Part shown: positions 26,549 through 34,924 of the stretch, one piece after another
How positions within the stretch are numbered: the first letter of the stretch is position 1
Layout of the letters: each line of letters opens with the position of its first letter
Source of the DNA: Methanomassiliicoccales archaeon
Lineage (GTDB): Archaea; Thermoplasmatota; Thermoplasmata; Methanomassiliicoccales; JAAEEP01
Reading direction: 5' to 3'
Length of the DNA stretch: 64,000 nt
NCBI GenBank assembly: GCA_013415695.1
Contig: JAAEEP010000002.1
Location: 1-64,000 of the forward strand
Translations under genes and position numbers: made by a program
Notes under the pieces: model-generated
The model's input: only the letters and a program-made list of their open reading frames with translations
Database searches by the model: none
Told to the model about the DNA's origin: nothing

Positions 26549-27169
26549 TCATATGCGGAGGATCTTCACTATCTCCTGATCAGGGAGCTCCTCTGCTCCG
26601 CCAAGCATTTCTGCCCGAACCTGGATGCTGGCTATGAACTCCATTTCCTCCAGCCGATTGAAGGCTTCATTAAGATCGGTTCCTACTGCAAGTGCACCGT
26701 GTTTCTCCATGAGGTATCCTTTGCCATCTCCCTTTGCTGACTGGAGTGATGAAGCGAGATCGGCCGAGCCCGGCGTCCTGTAAGGTACCAGTGGGACCTT
26801 ACCCAGCACCACGACCCCCTCCGGAATCAGAGCGGTCTTGAGAGGTATACACTTCACGGCAAGTATCGTGCAGAAGGGAGGATGACCGTGGAGGACGGCG
26901 TTTACATCATTCCTCTTGTAGAAGGCTGTGTGTAGCGGTGTCTCGATCGAAGGCTTCTTTCGGCCCTTGAAGCTGTTGTCCCTCAGGTTAAGAACGATGA
27001 GGTCGTCTCCCCTCATCTCACCTTTCCTCACACCGGAGGGGGTTATGAGGATGGTCTCCTCATCCAATCTTGCGCTTATGTTACCTCCGGTTGCGAAGGT
27101 GAGGTTCCTTTCCGCCATGAGTTTCCCGAACCTCACGATCTCCATCCGGAGACTGCTCTCAGAGGACAT
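26549..27169 (-). CDS. Class II aldolase (fuculose-1-phosphate aldolase-like)
   Basis: A 206-residue zinc aldolase of the class II aldolase/adducin family. TGGNISARL and the catalytic glutamate in PSIETPLHTAFYKR are present. The Zn ligands lie in VLHGHPPFCTILAV (two His) and MEKHGALAVG (third His). It is encoded right after an MtnA-type isomerase with an 11-base overlap. That pair carries out the last steps of the 5'-deoxyadenosine / methylthioadenosine salvage known as the DHAP shunt: a 5-substituted ribulose-1-phosphate is split to dihydroxyacetone phosphate and an aldehyde. ATG 27169 is chosen over a GTG at 27178 because AGGGGTG precedes it. Confidence 0.85.
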   Translation of the reverse strand: MSSESSLRMEIVRFGKLMAERNLTFATGGNISARLDEETILITPSGVRKGEMRGDDLIVLNLRDNSFKGRKKPSIETPLHTAFYKRNDVNAVLHGHPPFCTILAVKCIPLKTALIPEGVVVLGKVPLVPYRTPGSADLASSLQSAKGDGKGYLMEKHGALAVGTDLNEAFNRLEEMEFIASIQVRAEMLGGAEELPDQEIVKILRI

Positions 27170-28172
27170 CGTTCTCACCCCTAATCTTGTGAATGTCCTC
27201 CACTTTCAATACACCGATTTCCGTGATGAAGGCGGTCACCAGCTCTGCCGGAGTCACATCAAAGGCCGGATTGAAGGCCGGCGAACCTAGGGGAGCGATC
27301 CTCGTACCATTTATCATCGTCACTTCATCCTCCGATCGGTGTTCGATCGGTATTTTCTCACCGTTACTGATAGAGAAATCAAAGGTTGAGAACGGCGCCG
27401 CGACATAGAACGGAATGCCAAGCTGCTTTGCAATCACCGCTTTCTCATAGGTGCCTATCTTGTTGGCGAAATCACCATTGGATGCTATTCTGTCCGCTCC
27501 GGTGATGACCATGTCAACTCCCTGTTTCATGTAATGACCGGAGGCTCCATCTGGGATGATGGCATGGGGAATCCCCTCGTTCAGCAGCTCCCACGCCGTG
27601 AGTCGCATCCCCTGCAATCTAGGTCGAGTCTCTGAAACGTACACGAATAGTTGCTTTCCTTTGGTCCAAGCCTCTCGGATGGAGGCAAGGGCAGTGCCGA
27701 TGTCAACGGCAGCAAGTGCTCCAGCGTTGCAGTGGGTCATAATCTTGGCCCCATCTTCTATGAGAGAGGATCCATACTCCCCGATACGCCTGCACCTATC
27801 CACGATGGTATCTGCGTACTTCTCCGCAGCCTGCAGGGCATCCGCTCCGGACCGGATGGAATTCAACATGTGATCCACCGCGTAGAAGAGATCGTTGGCA
27901 GTGGGTCTAGATCCCTTGAGGGTTGCTTCCGCCTCTGCGATGTCCTGCCCCCTGATAGCGGCCAATGCCATTCCATAAGCAGCGGCCGCGCCGATCGAGG
28001 GGGCACCCCTTATTGTCATGTTGGCAATGGCCTCTGCCACCTTCCGATGGTCATCGAAATCGACTATGATAAAACGCTGGGGAAGAGTCCTCTGATCGAT
28101 CATTCTAACTCTTCCGTTCTCGAACCAGACCGATCTGATATCGCTCTCCCCGTTGCCTATAACCACCTTCAA
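27159..28172 (-). CDS. mtnA: 5-methylthioribose-1-phosphate isomerase family (MtnA-like)
   Basis: A 337-residue aldose-ketose isomerase of the eIF2B-related MtnA family. Hallmarks are MTIRGAPSIGAAAAYGMALA near 51, HCNAGALAAVDIGTAL near 145, ETRPRLQGMRLTAWEL and VITGADRIASNGDFANKIGTYEKAVIA near 220 (with the catalytic Asp), and FYVAAPFSTFD. The full N-terminal domain favours MtnA over the shorter ribose-1,5-bisphosphate isomerase of archaeal AMP salvage. The start is TTG 28172 with GGTGA upstream. Converts 5-methylthio- or 5-deoxyribose-1-phosphate to the ribulose form used by the adjoining aldolase. Confidence 0.88.
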   Translation of the reverse strand: MKVVIGNGESDIRSVWFENGRVRMIDQRTLPQRFIIVDFDDHRKVAEAIANMTIRGAPSIGAAAAYGMALAAIRGQDIAEAEATLKGSRPTANDLFYAVDHMLNSIRSGADALQAAEKYADTIVDRCRRIGEYGSSLIEDGAKIMTHCNAGALAAVDIGTALASIREAWTKGKQLFVYVSETRPRLQGMRLTAWELLNEGIPHAIIPDGASGHYMKQGVDMVITGADRIASNGDFANKIGTYEKAVIAKQLGIPFYVAAPFSTFDFSISNGEKIPIEHRSEDEVTMINGTRIAPLGSPAFNPAFDVTPAELVTAFITEIGVLKVEDIHKIRGENDVL

Positions 28173-28311
28173 TTGTTCACCACTCGTAAATGGATATTAG
28201 GAATAGAAAGGTATCGTTCTCTAGGGATCCCTGACTATTTGGATTGGCTCAAACTGGGTTCGTAAAGAAACTCATAAATCTTAGATATCGATATAATATT
28301 CTGGAGGGAGC

Positions 28312-29406
28312 ATGAACACCACTAAAAGGCTGAGCCGGGAAATGAACAAGCTCTTTAGGACCTCCTCCAAGGGGAGAGGACTTCCCCCGGGTGCCTTGGT
28401 GTTTGTGGGTGAGGAGAGGGAGGAAGAGCCCAAGATACGTGTCATCGACTACGACATGACCGAAATCCAGGAATGGAAGGAAGCCACTGTACAGGAATGC
28501 GTTCGCCTCAAAGAGACCTCCACGATTTCATGGATCAATGTCGATGGCCTGTCTAATATCGATTTGATCAAGGAGCTTGGCGAAGCGTTCGGCCTCCATC
28601 CTCTTGTACTTGAGGACATACCGCACACTGGTCAGAGGCCAAAGATTGAGGATTATGAAGATTACATTTTCATTACTGTGAAGATGCTATCCTTCGACGA
28701 AAAGGAGAATCTGGTGGACTCCGAGCAGGTATCGATAGTCTTGGGTGACAATTACGTGATCTCCTTCCAGGAGAAGGAGGGAGATTGCTTCGAACGGGTA
28801 CGTGACAGGATAAGGAACAGCAAGGGGAGGATAAGGAAGATGGGGCCAGATTATCTGGCCTATTCGCTTTTGGATTCCATAATTGACAATTACTTCGAGG
28901 TGATGGAGGGCATCGGCAACTGGATTGAGAGCATCGACTTGGAGATATCCTCTGGTTTCATGAAAGACGCTCCAAGGGTCATCAACTCCATGAAGAAGCA
29001 GTTACTCATAGTCCGAAGATCTCTATGGCCTTTAAGAGAGCTCATCAACACCATGGCTAGATCAGAGAACACACTGATCACTGACGCGGTAGCCATATTC
29101 ATAAGGGATATCTACGACCACACTGTGGAGTTGATTGAGACCATGGAGTCATTTAGAGACGTACTTTCAGGTCTCCTTGACATTCACATGTCATCGGTGA
29201 GCAATAGGATGAACGAGGTCATGAAGACGCTCACCATAATAGCCACGATCTTCATTCCACTGACATTCATTGCCGGTATCTATGGGATGAACTTCGCCAA
29301 CATGCCGGAACTGAACTGGGACTGGGGGTACTATATGGTCTGGGCAGTGATGATCTCCCTCGCCCTTCTCCTTGTCCTCTATTTCAAGCGAAAGCATTGG
29401 ATTTGA
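28312..29406 (+). CDS. corA: CorA family magnesium/cobalt transporter
   Basis: A 364-residue CorA protein, forming a pentameric Mg2+ channel. A large cytoplasmic domain (about 1-295) is followed by two C-terminal membrane helices. The selectivity motif YGMNF is at the end of the first helix (FIPLTFIAGIYGMNFANMPEL) and the chain ends with basic KRKHWI. ATG 28312 follows GGAGGGAG, and GATATAATA near 28290 is the TATA element. Confidence 0.93.
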   Translation: MNTTKRLSREMNKLFRTSSKGRGLPPGALVFVGEEREEEPKIRVIDYDMTEIQEWKEATVQECVRLKETSTISWINVDGLSNIDLIKELGEAFGLHPLVLEDIPHTGQRPKIEDYEDYIFITVKMLSFDEKENLVDSEQVSIVLGDNYVISFQEKEGDCFERVRDRIRNSKGRIRKMGPDYLAYSLLDSIIDNYFEVMEGIGNWIESIDLEISSGFMKDAPRVINSMKKQLLIVRRSLWPLRELINTMARSENTLITDAVAIFIRDIYDHTVELIETMESFRDVLSGLLDIHMSSVSNRMNEVMKTLTIIATIFIPLTFIAGIYGMNFANMPELNWDWGYYMVWAVMISLALLLVLYFKRKHWI

Positions 29407-29500
29407 ACCAAGAATTTCAGGTCGGTCGCCTCCTGTTCGGATGAATCTGCAGTCTTCACACATCTTAAATATTATTTCTTGCATTGGTGGATGGACTCTT

Positions 29501-30247
29501 ATGGACAAGAAGTCGGCCTTTGACGTCTACTCTACAAGTTCCGGACTGAAACAGGTGTCTAATCCGGTCCGACAGAAAATTCTTAGCGAGCTTCAGAGAA
29601 AGGACCTTAGCTTGAGTGAGATCGCTTCACTTACTAGTAAAGCCCAATCCACCTTGTCCGTCCATCTTGACAAGATGGTTAAGGAGGGATTGGTCGCCTC
29701 AAGAGATGACCCTACGGACAACCGTCGCAAGATATTCTACCTGATTTCAAGACCCGTCGGAAGCTCGGTCGTCCCCAGGGAGGACCTGAGGAAAGCCGTG
29801 GGAGAAACCATCCAGAGCTCGATCGGTACCCCCAGCTCGTTCCTTAAGGGGATGATCAGGAGCATAATCCTGGGAGTTGAAGCCATTGGGTTCAACATGG
29901 ACCCCGTCCTCAAAGACATTGGAAGGCAAATAGGGTCCGAGCTATCCAAGTCCATGAAATCCACCTCCATCGAGGAGCTGATGGAAGAAGTCCAGGAGTT
30001 CTACGAGATTCACGAAATGGGTGAGGTGTGCGTCTACACTTTCCTTCCCTTGACCTTGATCATCAGGGACGATTATGATTGCAAGGAACTTCCTGAAGCA
30101 AGCAAGACCCTCTGCCTTTTAAATGAGGGTATAATAGAGGCCATCTTGGAGACAAGATCGGGAGTACCTCTGAAGGTCACGGACACCGAGTGTTTCGGAA
30201 CTGGAATGAACTACTGCAAATATGTGATAGAACCCTCAGTTTACTGA
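29501..30247 (+). CDS. ArsR-like winged-helix regulator with V4R sensor domain
   Basis: A 248-residue one-component regulator. Residues 15-90 are an ArsR-type winged helix (VSNPVRQKILSELQRKDLSLSEIASLTSKAQSTLSVHLDKMVKEGLVASR). The C-terminal 160 residues look like a V4R (4-vinyl reductase) domain, a small-molecule-binding fold, ending in VTDTECFGTGMNYCKYVIEP with paired cysteines that could bind metal or ligand. TTAAATATTA at about 29465 stands upstream of ATG 29501, which fits a leaderless message. A longer reading from 29372 is rejected since it runs into the corA end and lacks domain sequence. Target genes are unknown. Confidence 0.82.
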   Translation: MDKKSAFDVYSTSSGLKQVSNPVRQKILSELQRKDLSLSEIASLTSKAQSTLSVHLDKMVKEGLVASRDDPTDNRRKIFYLISRPVGSSVVPREDLRKAVGETIQSSIGTPSSFLKGMIRSIILGVEAIGFNMDPVLKDIGRQIGSELSKSMKSTSIEELMEEVQEFYEIHEMGEVCVYTFLPLTLIIRDDYDCKELPEASKTLCLLNEGIIEAILETRSGVPLKVTDTECFGTGMNYCKYVIEPSVY

Positions 30248-30341
30248 GGATCTACCCATTTTTTCGTACTTTGAAATGGCGCAATAATCACAGAAAAAAG
30301 GTGCGATAGGGAGGGGGTCCTCCCCGATAGGTTTTCGAACC

Positions 30342-31808
30342 TCATGGAGTGTACTTGAAAGGATGCCTGACTGATCTCTTCTGATAGAAGATCTCCTCCA
30401 TTGTTGGCCTTCCCTCGATCGCCTTCCTTATGGCATGTCTGGCAGCCTTGTAGTTGTTCACCATGACCCTGCGCTTGTTGGCCGCTGCAGGGTGGACGAA
30501 AACGTTGGCAAGTAGCACGATATCATCTAGAATCTCCTCTGGAAGGAATCCATCCTTGATCGAGGCCTCTATGCCCCATTTGAGCCCATCGGCCGCATGA
30601 ACATAGAGCAGCTCCTCCTGTGAAGCCGTCCTGGTTGAGATTGTGGGCACTAGTAATGTTCTGGGGCGGTCAAGTACGATGCGCATCTTAACCTGGTCCA
30701 CATCCACTTCAAGGGCGCGATCTATGGCTTTATCGACAGGCCCTCCCTTGACTCCAATCAGCAGGTCAGTGTGGGCAGTCTCCTGCACGGGCGGTCCCGC
30801 GAATCCTTCCCCTACAAGTAGCCCGAAGTTTCTTACCACCGAAGGTGTCTGGGGAGTTGCGAACACATCGGTTCTAACAGTCTTATTTCCAAGATCGTAC
30901 TCGATCTCCCTTTTGGATATCTTGCCCACATTTTCCAATTCTATCCTGAGTTCTTCAAGATCCTCGTGCTGGAAGGCGTCTCCGGGCATGGTAGGCCTTC
31001 TGGCTTTTCCAGGATCAACCCCCATCATCCATAGGCCCGCCTTGCATGATTGGGGTCCGCTTGTCCTGGTCACTATTCTAACAAGCTTCTGTATCTTCTG
31101 CTGGAGTTGCCTGGCCTCCTCAATCTCTCCATTGATGATATGGCGTCGGATATCCTGCCATATGTTTGGGATCAGATTGGCACTTGCCAGGATCACTCCA
31201 TCAGCTCCCTCGGCCATAGCCGCCATAGCGATCTCATCGTGACCACACAGGATGCTGATCTTACCCCTGAACTTCTCGAAGAGGGCGGCCATGTATGGCA
31301 TGTCCCCGCTGGAGTCCTTAATTCCGATGACGTTATCGAGGTAAGCCAGACCTTCTGAAGTCCACCACTTCTGATGGACTGTAGTGCACTGGGGTATGTT
31401 GTAAAGAATGATCGGTAATCCAACTGAGTTGACCTCATCGAAGTGTTCGTATATCTCCTTCCATGAAGGGTTGAAATAGTACGGCGTGACCACCAGGGCA
31501 GCGTCTGCGCCAAGGTCCATGGCGTCTTTTGTGAGCTGGACGGTAATCTTGGTACCGCTGGAACCTGTTCCCGCGATCACTGGTTTCCTCCCGTCCACTT
31601 GGTCCACCACGACCTCAATGGCACGGTTCCTCTCCTCCTCAGACATGTAAACGAATTCCCCGGTGGTTCCGTTGACCACGAATCCATCCACATCTGGCAT
31701 CAGGTGCTCGACTAGATTCCTCAGCTTCTCCTCGTCCATGCTCTCGTCGCTCTTGAAGGGGGTAACGAGAGCGGGGTACACTCCCTTGAGCCATTCTGCC
31801 TTCAGCAT
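30342..31808 (-). CDS. Fusion: DapA/NanA-type pyruvate aldolase + formaldehyde-activating enzyme (Fae), copy with active-site His
   Basis: A 488-residue two-domain protein. Residues 1-290 are a class I pyruvate aldolase of the dihydrodipicolinate synthase/N-acetylneuraminate lyase family: NGTTGEF near 46-52, catalytic Tyr136 in ILYNIP, and Schiff-base Lys164 in GIKDSSGD. The arginine that marks true DapA after YNVP is absent, so lysine synthesis is unlikely. Residues 328-488 match Fae, which joins formaldehyde to tetrahydromethanopterin: LLVGEGFAG, AHTDLLIG with His346 at the catalytic histidine position, VFVHPAAANKRRV, and a tail QKRSVRHPF very like the end of Fae proteins. Other Fae motifs (GPAQxG, HGF, KPxTL) are lost. 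It follows a sister gene by three bases. Role inferred: release of pyruvate plus aldehyde, with formaldehyde captured on the fused domain. Confidence 0.85.
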   Translation of the reverse strand: MLKAEWLKGVYPALVTPFKSDESMDEEKLRNLVEHLMPDVDGFVVNGTTGEFVYMSEEERNRAIEVVVDQVDGRKPVIAGTGSSGTKITVQLTKDAMDLGADAALVVTPYYFNPSWKEIYEHFDEVNSVGLPIILYNIPQCTTVHQKWWTSEGLAYLDNVIGIKDSSGDMPYMAALFEKFRGKISILCGHDEIAMAAMAEGADGVILASANLIPNIWQDIRRHIINGEIEEARQLQQKIQKLVRIVTRTSGPQSCKAGLWMMGVDPGKARRPTMPGDAFQHEDLEELRIELENVGKISKREIEYDLGNKTVRTDVFATPQTPSVVRNFGLLVGEGFAGPPVQETAHTDLLIGVKGGPVDKAIDRALEVDVDQVKMRIVLDRPRTLLVPTISTRTASQEELLYVHAADGLKWGIEASIKDGFLPEEILDDIVLLANVFVHPAAANKRRVMVNNYKAARHAIRKAIEGRPTMEEIFYQKRSVRHPFKYTP

Positions 31809-31811
31809 CTA

Positions 31812-33236
31812 TCACACCCCCTTCCCGAAGGCCTTGTCAATGGCCTGTGAGGTTGCGGCGTAGAAATTGTTGAACAGTATGTCTCTCTCCAGTGCGTTAG
31901 GATGGACGAATGCCTTAGTCAGCATCACGTGCGAATCGACGATCTCCATTGGTATGATACAATCCTCCACCTTGTCCGATATGGCCCTGGCTATGCCACC
32001 CTGTGCTGGGCCGTAGTAGATGTTTGCCTGTCTGAGGTTCTTCAGCTCCACCTTTGGAACGATCAGCGTTGAGGGTTTGGCCGAGAGATTGGGTTCCAGT
32101 ACACTCGGGAGCGCCTCGAATCCATGTCTCAGGTATACTATCTGCGAGGCGAAACTATCCCCGACCGGCCCGGCCTTTGGCCCAGCAACGAGATCGATTG
32201 ACACCTTGTTGATGCCTTCACCAGCGTTCCCGTCCCCTACTAGGATTCCGACCTCACTTGTTTGTTCAGCGGTGATTCCGATATCTTCAAAGCGCTTCTC
32301 CAATGGAAGTTCAGGAAGATCCATTTTCACCTCCGAGGGAGGGACCTTTCCGATCTTCTCCAGCTCAAGGCGTATCTCTTCTCTGTCCTCGTGGAGGATA
32401 ACACCTCCTACTTTGAGCGGTTTCCGAGGAGTCCCCATCTTGATCCCCATCGCGCCAAGAGCCGCCTTGATTGGGACAAAGCCACCATACCTGGTGAAGA
32501 TCCTCGAGAGCTTCTGGACCTGCAGCTGCTCCCTGCGTGCCGATTCGAGATCCCCTTCCTTCACTGCCCTATACACCTTCTGCCAGATGTCTGGATAGAC
32601 CTGAGCACTGGCGAGTATCATTCCAGTGCAGCCTCCAGCTAGGGCAGGGAGAACGACTTCATCATGGCCCACAACGACATTGATCTTGCCTTTGACCTTC
32701 TCGATGATCTCCATGGTGTAGGTGAGGTCTCCCGAGGAGTCCTTCAGGCCCACTACATTATCGATCTCAGCGAGATCCTCCACGACCCTCCTTGGGAGCA
32801 CGCGCCCAACGCATTGGGGTATGTTGTACAGAATTATCGAAAGTTCTGTTGAATTGGCCACCTGCCAGAAGTGTTCGTAAATACCCTTATCAGACGGATG
32901 CAAGAAGTACGGCGTCACCACCAAACAGGCATCGGCACCCGCGTCCTCCGCATACCTAGTGAGCTCCATTACCTGCCTGGTGCCAGGGGCACCAGTTCCG
33001 GCGATTACCGGACGCTTTCCGTTCACCTGATCGATGCAGATGTCGAAGACCCTCTTCCTCTCCTCAGTTGTCATGTAGTCGAACTCGCCCGTGGTACCAC
33101 AGGGAACGAATCCGTCAACATGTTCAAGGACCGTATCTATGAGGAGTCTGAAAGCCTCCTCGTTGATCTCCTTCTGCTTGTCGAACGGTGTCACGAGAGC
33201 CGGAAAGACCCCTTCTAATCGAAAGTCACTCGACAT
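31812..33236 (-). CDS. Fusion: DapA/NanA-type pyruvate aldolase + Fae domain, copy lacking active-site His
   Basis: A 474-residue sister of the downstream gene. The aldolase domain is intact: CGTTGEF near 46-52, Tyr137 in ILYNIP, Schiff-base Lys165 in GLKDSSGD. The Fae domain (about 329-474) keeps most Fae motifs: LVGDGNAG, AGPKAGPV, RHGFEALPSVLEPNL, KPSTLIVPKV, YYGPAQGGIARAI and AFVHPNALERD. The catalytic His is replaced by Ser346 (NKVSIDLV), and the basic Fae tail is missing. So each sister keeps what the other lacks. ATG 33236 is chosen; an upstream extension to 33293 would run through the promoter, where TATATAATATATT lies at 33268-33280. It is the first gene of the two-gene operon. Confidence 0.85.
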   Translation of the reverse strand: MSSDFRLEGVFPALVTPFDKQKEINEEAFRLLIDTVLEHVDGFVPCGTTGEFDYMTTEERKRVFDICIDQVNGKRPVIAGTGAPGTRQVMELTRYAEDAGADACLVVTPYFLHPSDKGIYEHFWQVANSTELSIILYNIPQCVGRVLPRRVVEDLAEIDNVVGLKDSSGDLTYTMEIIEKVKGKINVVVGHDEVVLPALAGGCTGMILASAQVYPDIWQKVYRAVKEGDLESARREQLQVQKLSRIFTRYGGFVPIKAALGAMGIKMGTPRKPLKVGGVILHEDREEIRLELEKIGKVPPSEVKMDLPELPLEKRFEDIGITAEQTSEVGILVGDGNAGEGINKVSIDLVAGPKAGPVGDSFASQIVYLRHGFEALPSVLEPNLSAKPSTLIVPKVELKNLRQANIYYGPAQGGIARAISDKVEDCIIPMEIVDSHVMLTKAFVHPNALERDILFNNFYAATSQAIDKAFGKGV

Positions 33237-33266
33237 GACACTCAACCCAATTGTGAATATAGAAGG

Positions 33267-33281
33267 GTATATAATATATTC
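33267..33281 (-). promoter_or_regulatory. TATA box of the aldolase-Fae operon
   Basis: An uninterrupted AT stretch (minus strand GAATATATTATATAC) lies 31-45 bases upstream of the ATG at 33236. It is the only strong promoter-like element before the two fusion genes and gives a short leader. Confidence 0.6.
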
Positions 33282-33444
33282 ATATGCAAACAAGCAATTC
33301 GCTAGCCTTTAAGAGCATAGGATACGATAAATTGTAATAATTCCTCGAAAGACATTGAAATGATGCCATAATATGTCGCCAAAATGATGATTTCTATAGA
33401 AATTTTAAGTCGATATCAAATGATCCCTGAGGAAAACCAAGAAG

Positions 33445-33517
33445 TGGGCTCACCCGGATTTGAACCGGGGACCTCCGCCATGTCAAGGCGACGTCATAAC
33501 CACTAGACCATGAGCCC
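33445..33517 (-). tRNA. tRNA-Val (GAC anticodon)
   Basis: A 73-base cloverleaf on the minus strand. The acceptor stem GGGCTCA pairs with TGAGCCC. The anticodon stem TCGCC/GGCGG encloses the loop TTGACAT, giving anticodon GAC (bases 33482-33484), which reads GUC/GUU valine codons. The T arm is CCCGG-TTCAAAT-CCGGG. The discriminator base is A and CCA is not encoded. No intron is seen. Confidence 0.95.
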
Positions 33518-33686
33518 CTGTGGGGAGCAGCATATGCCTTTCCTATCTAAATGCTTTTCGCTCGCCCCTCTGGCCAACCCTAGAAGAGCCCTGGTTGTAT
33601 CCCTCTTCTCGGTGATTATATCTATAGATTCGAGGTCTCTCCGCAAGATATTAATCGACCCCCTATGATAGAGGGTTGGAATTAAG

Positions 33687-33929
33687 ATGTCTGAGATATT
33701 GTTATTCACCAAACCAGACTGTCAGAAATGTGATTATGTGAAGGAGAGGATACCAACTGGAATGGAGATCCAGCTCGTAGACGCCTCTACCCCTGACGGA
33801 ATGGCCGAGGCCGCCTTCTACGAACTCCTTGATAAGCCAACCCCGATACTCGTTGTTGATGAAGAACCCATTACCGGTGCGATAAACATCTTGAACAAAC
33901 TGAATTCGCTCTCCGGTGGGAGCGCGTAG
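33687..33929 (+). CDS. Glutaredoxin/NrdH-like thioredoxin-fold protein
   Basis: An 80-residue single thioredoxin-fold domain. The redox motif is CQKC in [17 protein letters not shown] and the cis-proline region is [15 protein letters not shown]. It probably reduces disulfides of a partner enzyme. GATATTAATC at about 33645 is a TATA-like element. The stop lies 13 bases before the kae1 start, so the two may be co-transcribed. Confidence 0.85.
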   Translation: MSEILLFTKPDCQKCDYVKERIPTGMEIQLVDASTPDGMAEAAFYELLDKPTPILVVDEEPITGAINILNKLNSLSGGSA

Positions 33930-33942
33930 AGGTATCGCTGTC

Positions 33943-34923
33943 ATGATCTCCCTGGGTATCGAGGGAACTGCCCATACCGTGGGTGTCGGCATCGTCGATG
34001 ACAATGCTGACATACTTGCCAATGAGCTTAGGATGTACAGACCGGAGAAGGGAGGCATCCATCCCAGGGAGGCGGCGAATCACCATGCTGAGAATGTAGT
34101 TCCTCTGGTTGAGAAAGCCCTTGAGAAATCAGGTCTGGAATTCGATGACATAGACATCGTCTCCTTTTCCCAGGGGCCCGGACTGGGCCCTTGCCTGAGA
34201 ACGGTGGCCACCGCGGCAAGGGCACTCTCACTGTCCCTTGATATTCCCATTATAGGCGTGAACCATTGCATTGCGCACCTGGAGATAGGGGTGGCTAAGA
34301 CCGGTGCATCTGACCCCGTGCTCCTCTATGCCTCGGGAGGGAATACTCAGGTAATTGCCTTTGCCAACGGAAGATACCGAATCTTTGGCGAGACCCTCGA
34401 TATTGGCATAGGCAACATGCTGGACAAGCTTGGTAGGGAGATTGGACTTGGGTACTATGCTGGGCCTATCATCGAGAAAATGGCTTTGGAGGGAGAGAAC
34501 CTACTAGATCTCCCATACTCAGTGAAGGGAATGGATATGGCCTTCTCTGGAATTCTGACTGCGGCTCTCCAGCAATACAAGAAGGGGGAGAGACTGGAGG
34601 ATGTTTGCTTCTCTGTGCAGGAGACCTGTTTCGCCATGCTCACCGAGGTCACGGAAAGGGCCATGGCACATGTTGAGAAGGAAGAGGTCTTGCTTGGCGG
34701 GGGAGTGGTCCAGAACAAGAGATTCAGGGGCATGGTGCAGGAGATGGTCTATCAGCGGAATGCCGAGATGTTCGTTCCCGATGCCAAGCTCTGTGTGGAT
34801 AACGGTGCTATGATAGCCTGGACGGGACTCGTCATGCATGAAGCTGGCTTCAAAATGACAGTTGATGAGACGGCCGTCAACCAGAGATTCAGGACAGACG
34901 AGGTCGAGGTCACCTGGAGATAG
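33943..34923 (+). CDS. kae1: tRNA threonylcarbamoyladenosine biosynthesis protein Kae1
   Basis: A 326-residue ASKHA-fold protein, the catalytic subunit of KEOPS, which makes t6A37 in tRNAs reading ANN codons. Conserved features are [13 protein letters not shown] at the start, metal-binding [26 protein letters not shown] with the second His, [11 protein letters not shown], and [11 protein letters not shown]. Many euryarchaea fuse Kae1 to the kinase Bud32; here the protein stops at the end of Kae1 and no Bud32 gene follows. ATG 33943 follows GAGGT. Confidence 0.94.
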   Translation: MISLGIEGTAHTVGVGIVDDNADILANELRMYRPEKGGIHPREAANHHAENVVPLVEKALEKSGLEFDDIDIVSFSQGPGLGPCLRTVATAARALSLSLDIPIIGVNHCIAHLEIGVAKTGASDPVLLYASGGNTQVIAFANGRYRIFGETLDIGIGNMLDKLGREIGLGYYAGPIIEKMALEGENLLDLPYSVKGMDMAFSGILTAALQQYKKGERLEDVCFSVQETCFAMLTEVTERAMAHVEKEEVLLGGGVVQNKRFRGMVQEMVYQRNAEMFVPDAKLCVDNGAMIAWTGLVMHEAGFKMTVDETAVNQRFRTDEVEVTWR

Positions 34924-34924
34924 C

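Noticed and set aside
30342-33236. Calling the aldolase domains dihydrodipicolinate synthase for lysine synthesis
   Set aside because: The DapA-specific arginine after YNVP is missing, both proteins carry a Fae domain, and no lysine pathway genes are nearby.
33503-33712. 69-codon minus-strand frame over and upstream of tRNA-Val
   Set aside because: It overlaps the tRNA and the start of the glutaredoxin gene and has no domain or ribosome binding site.
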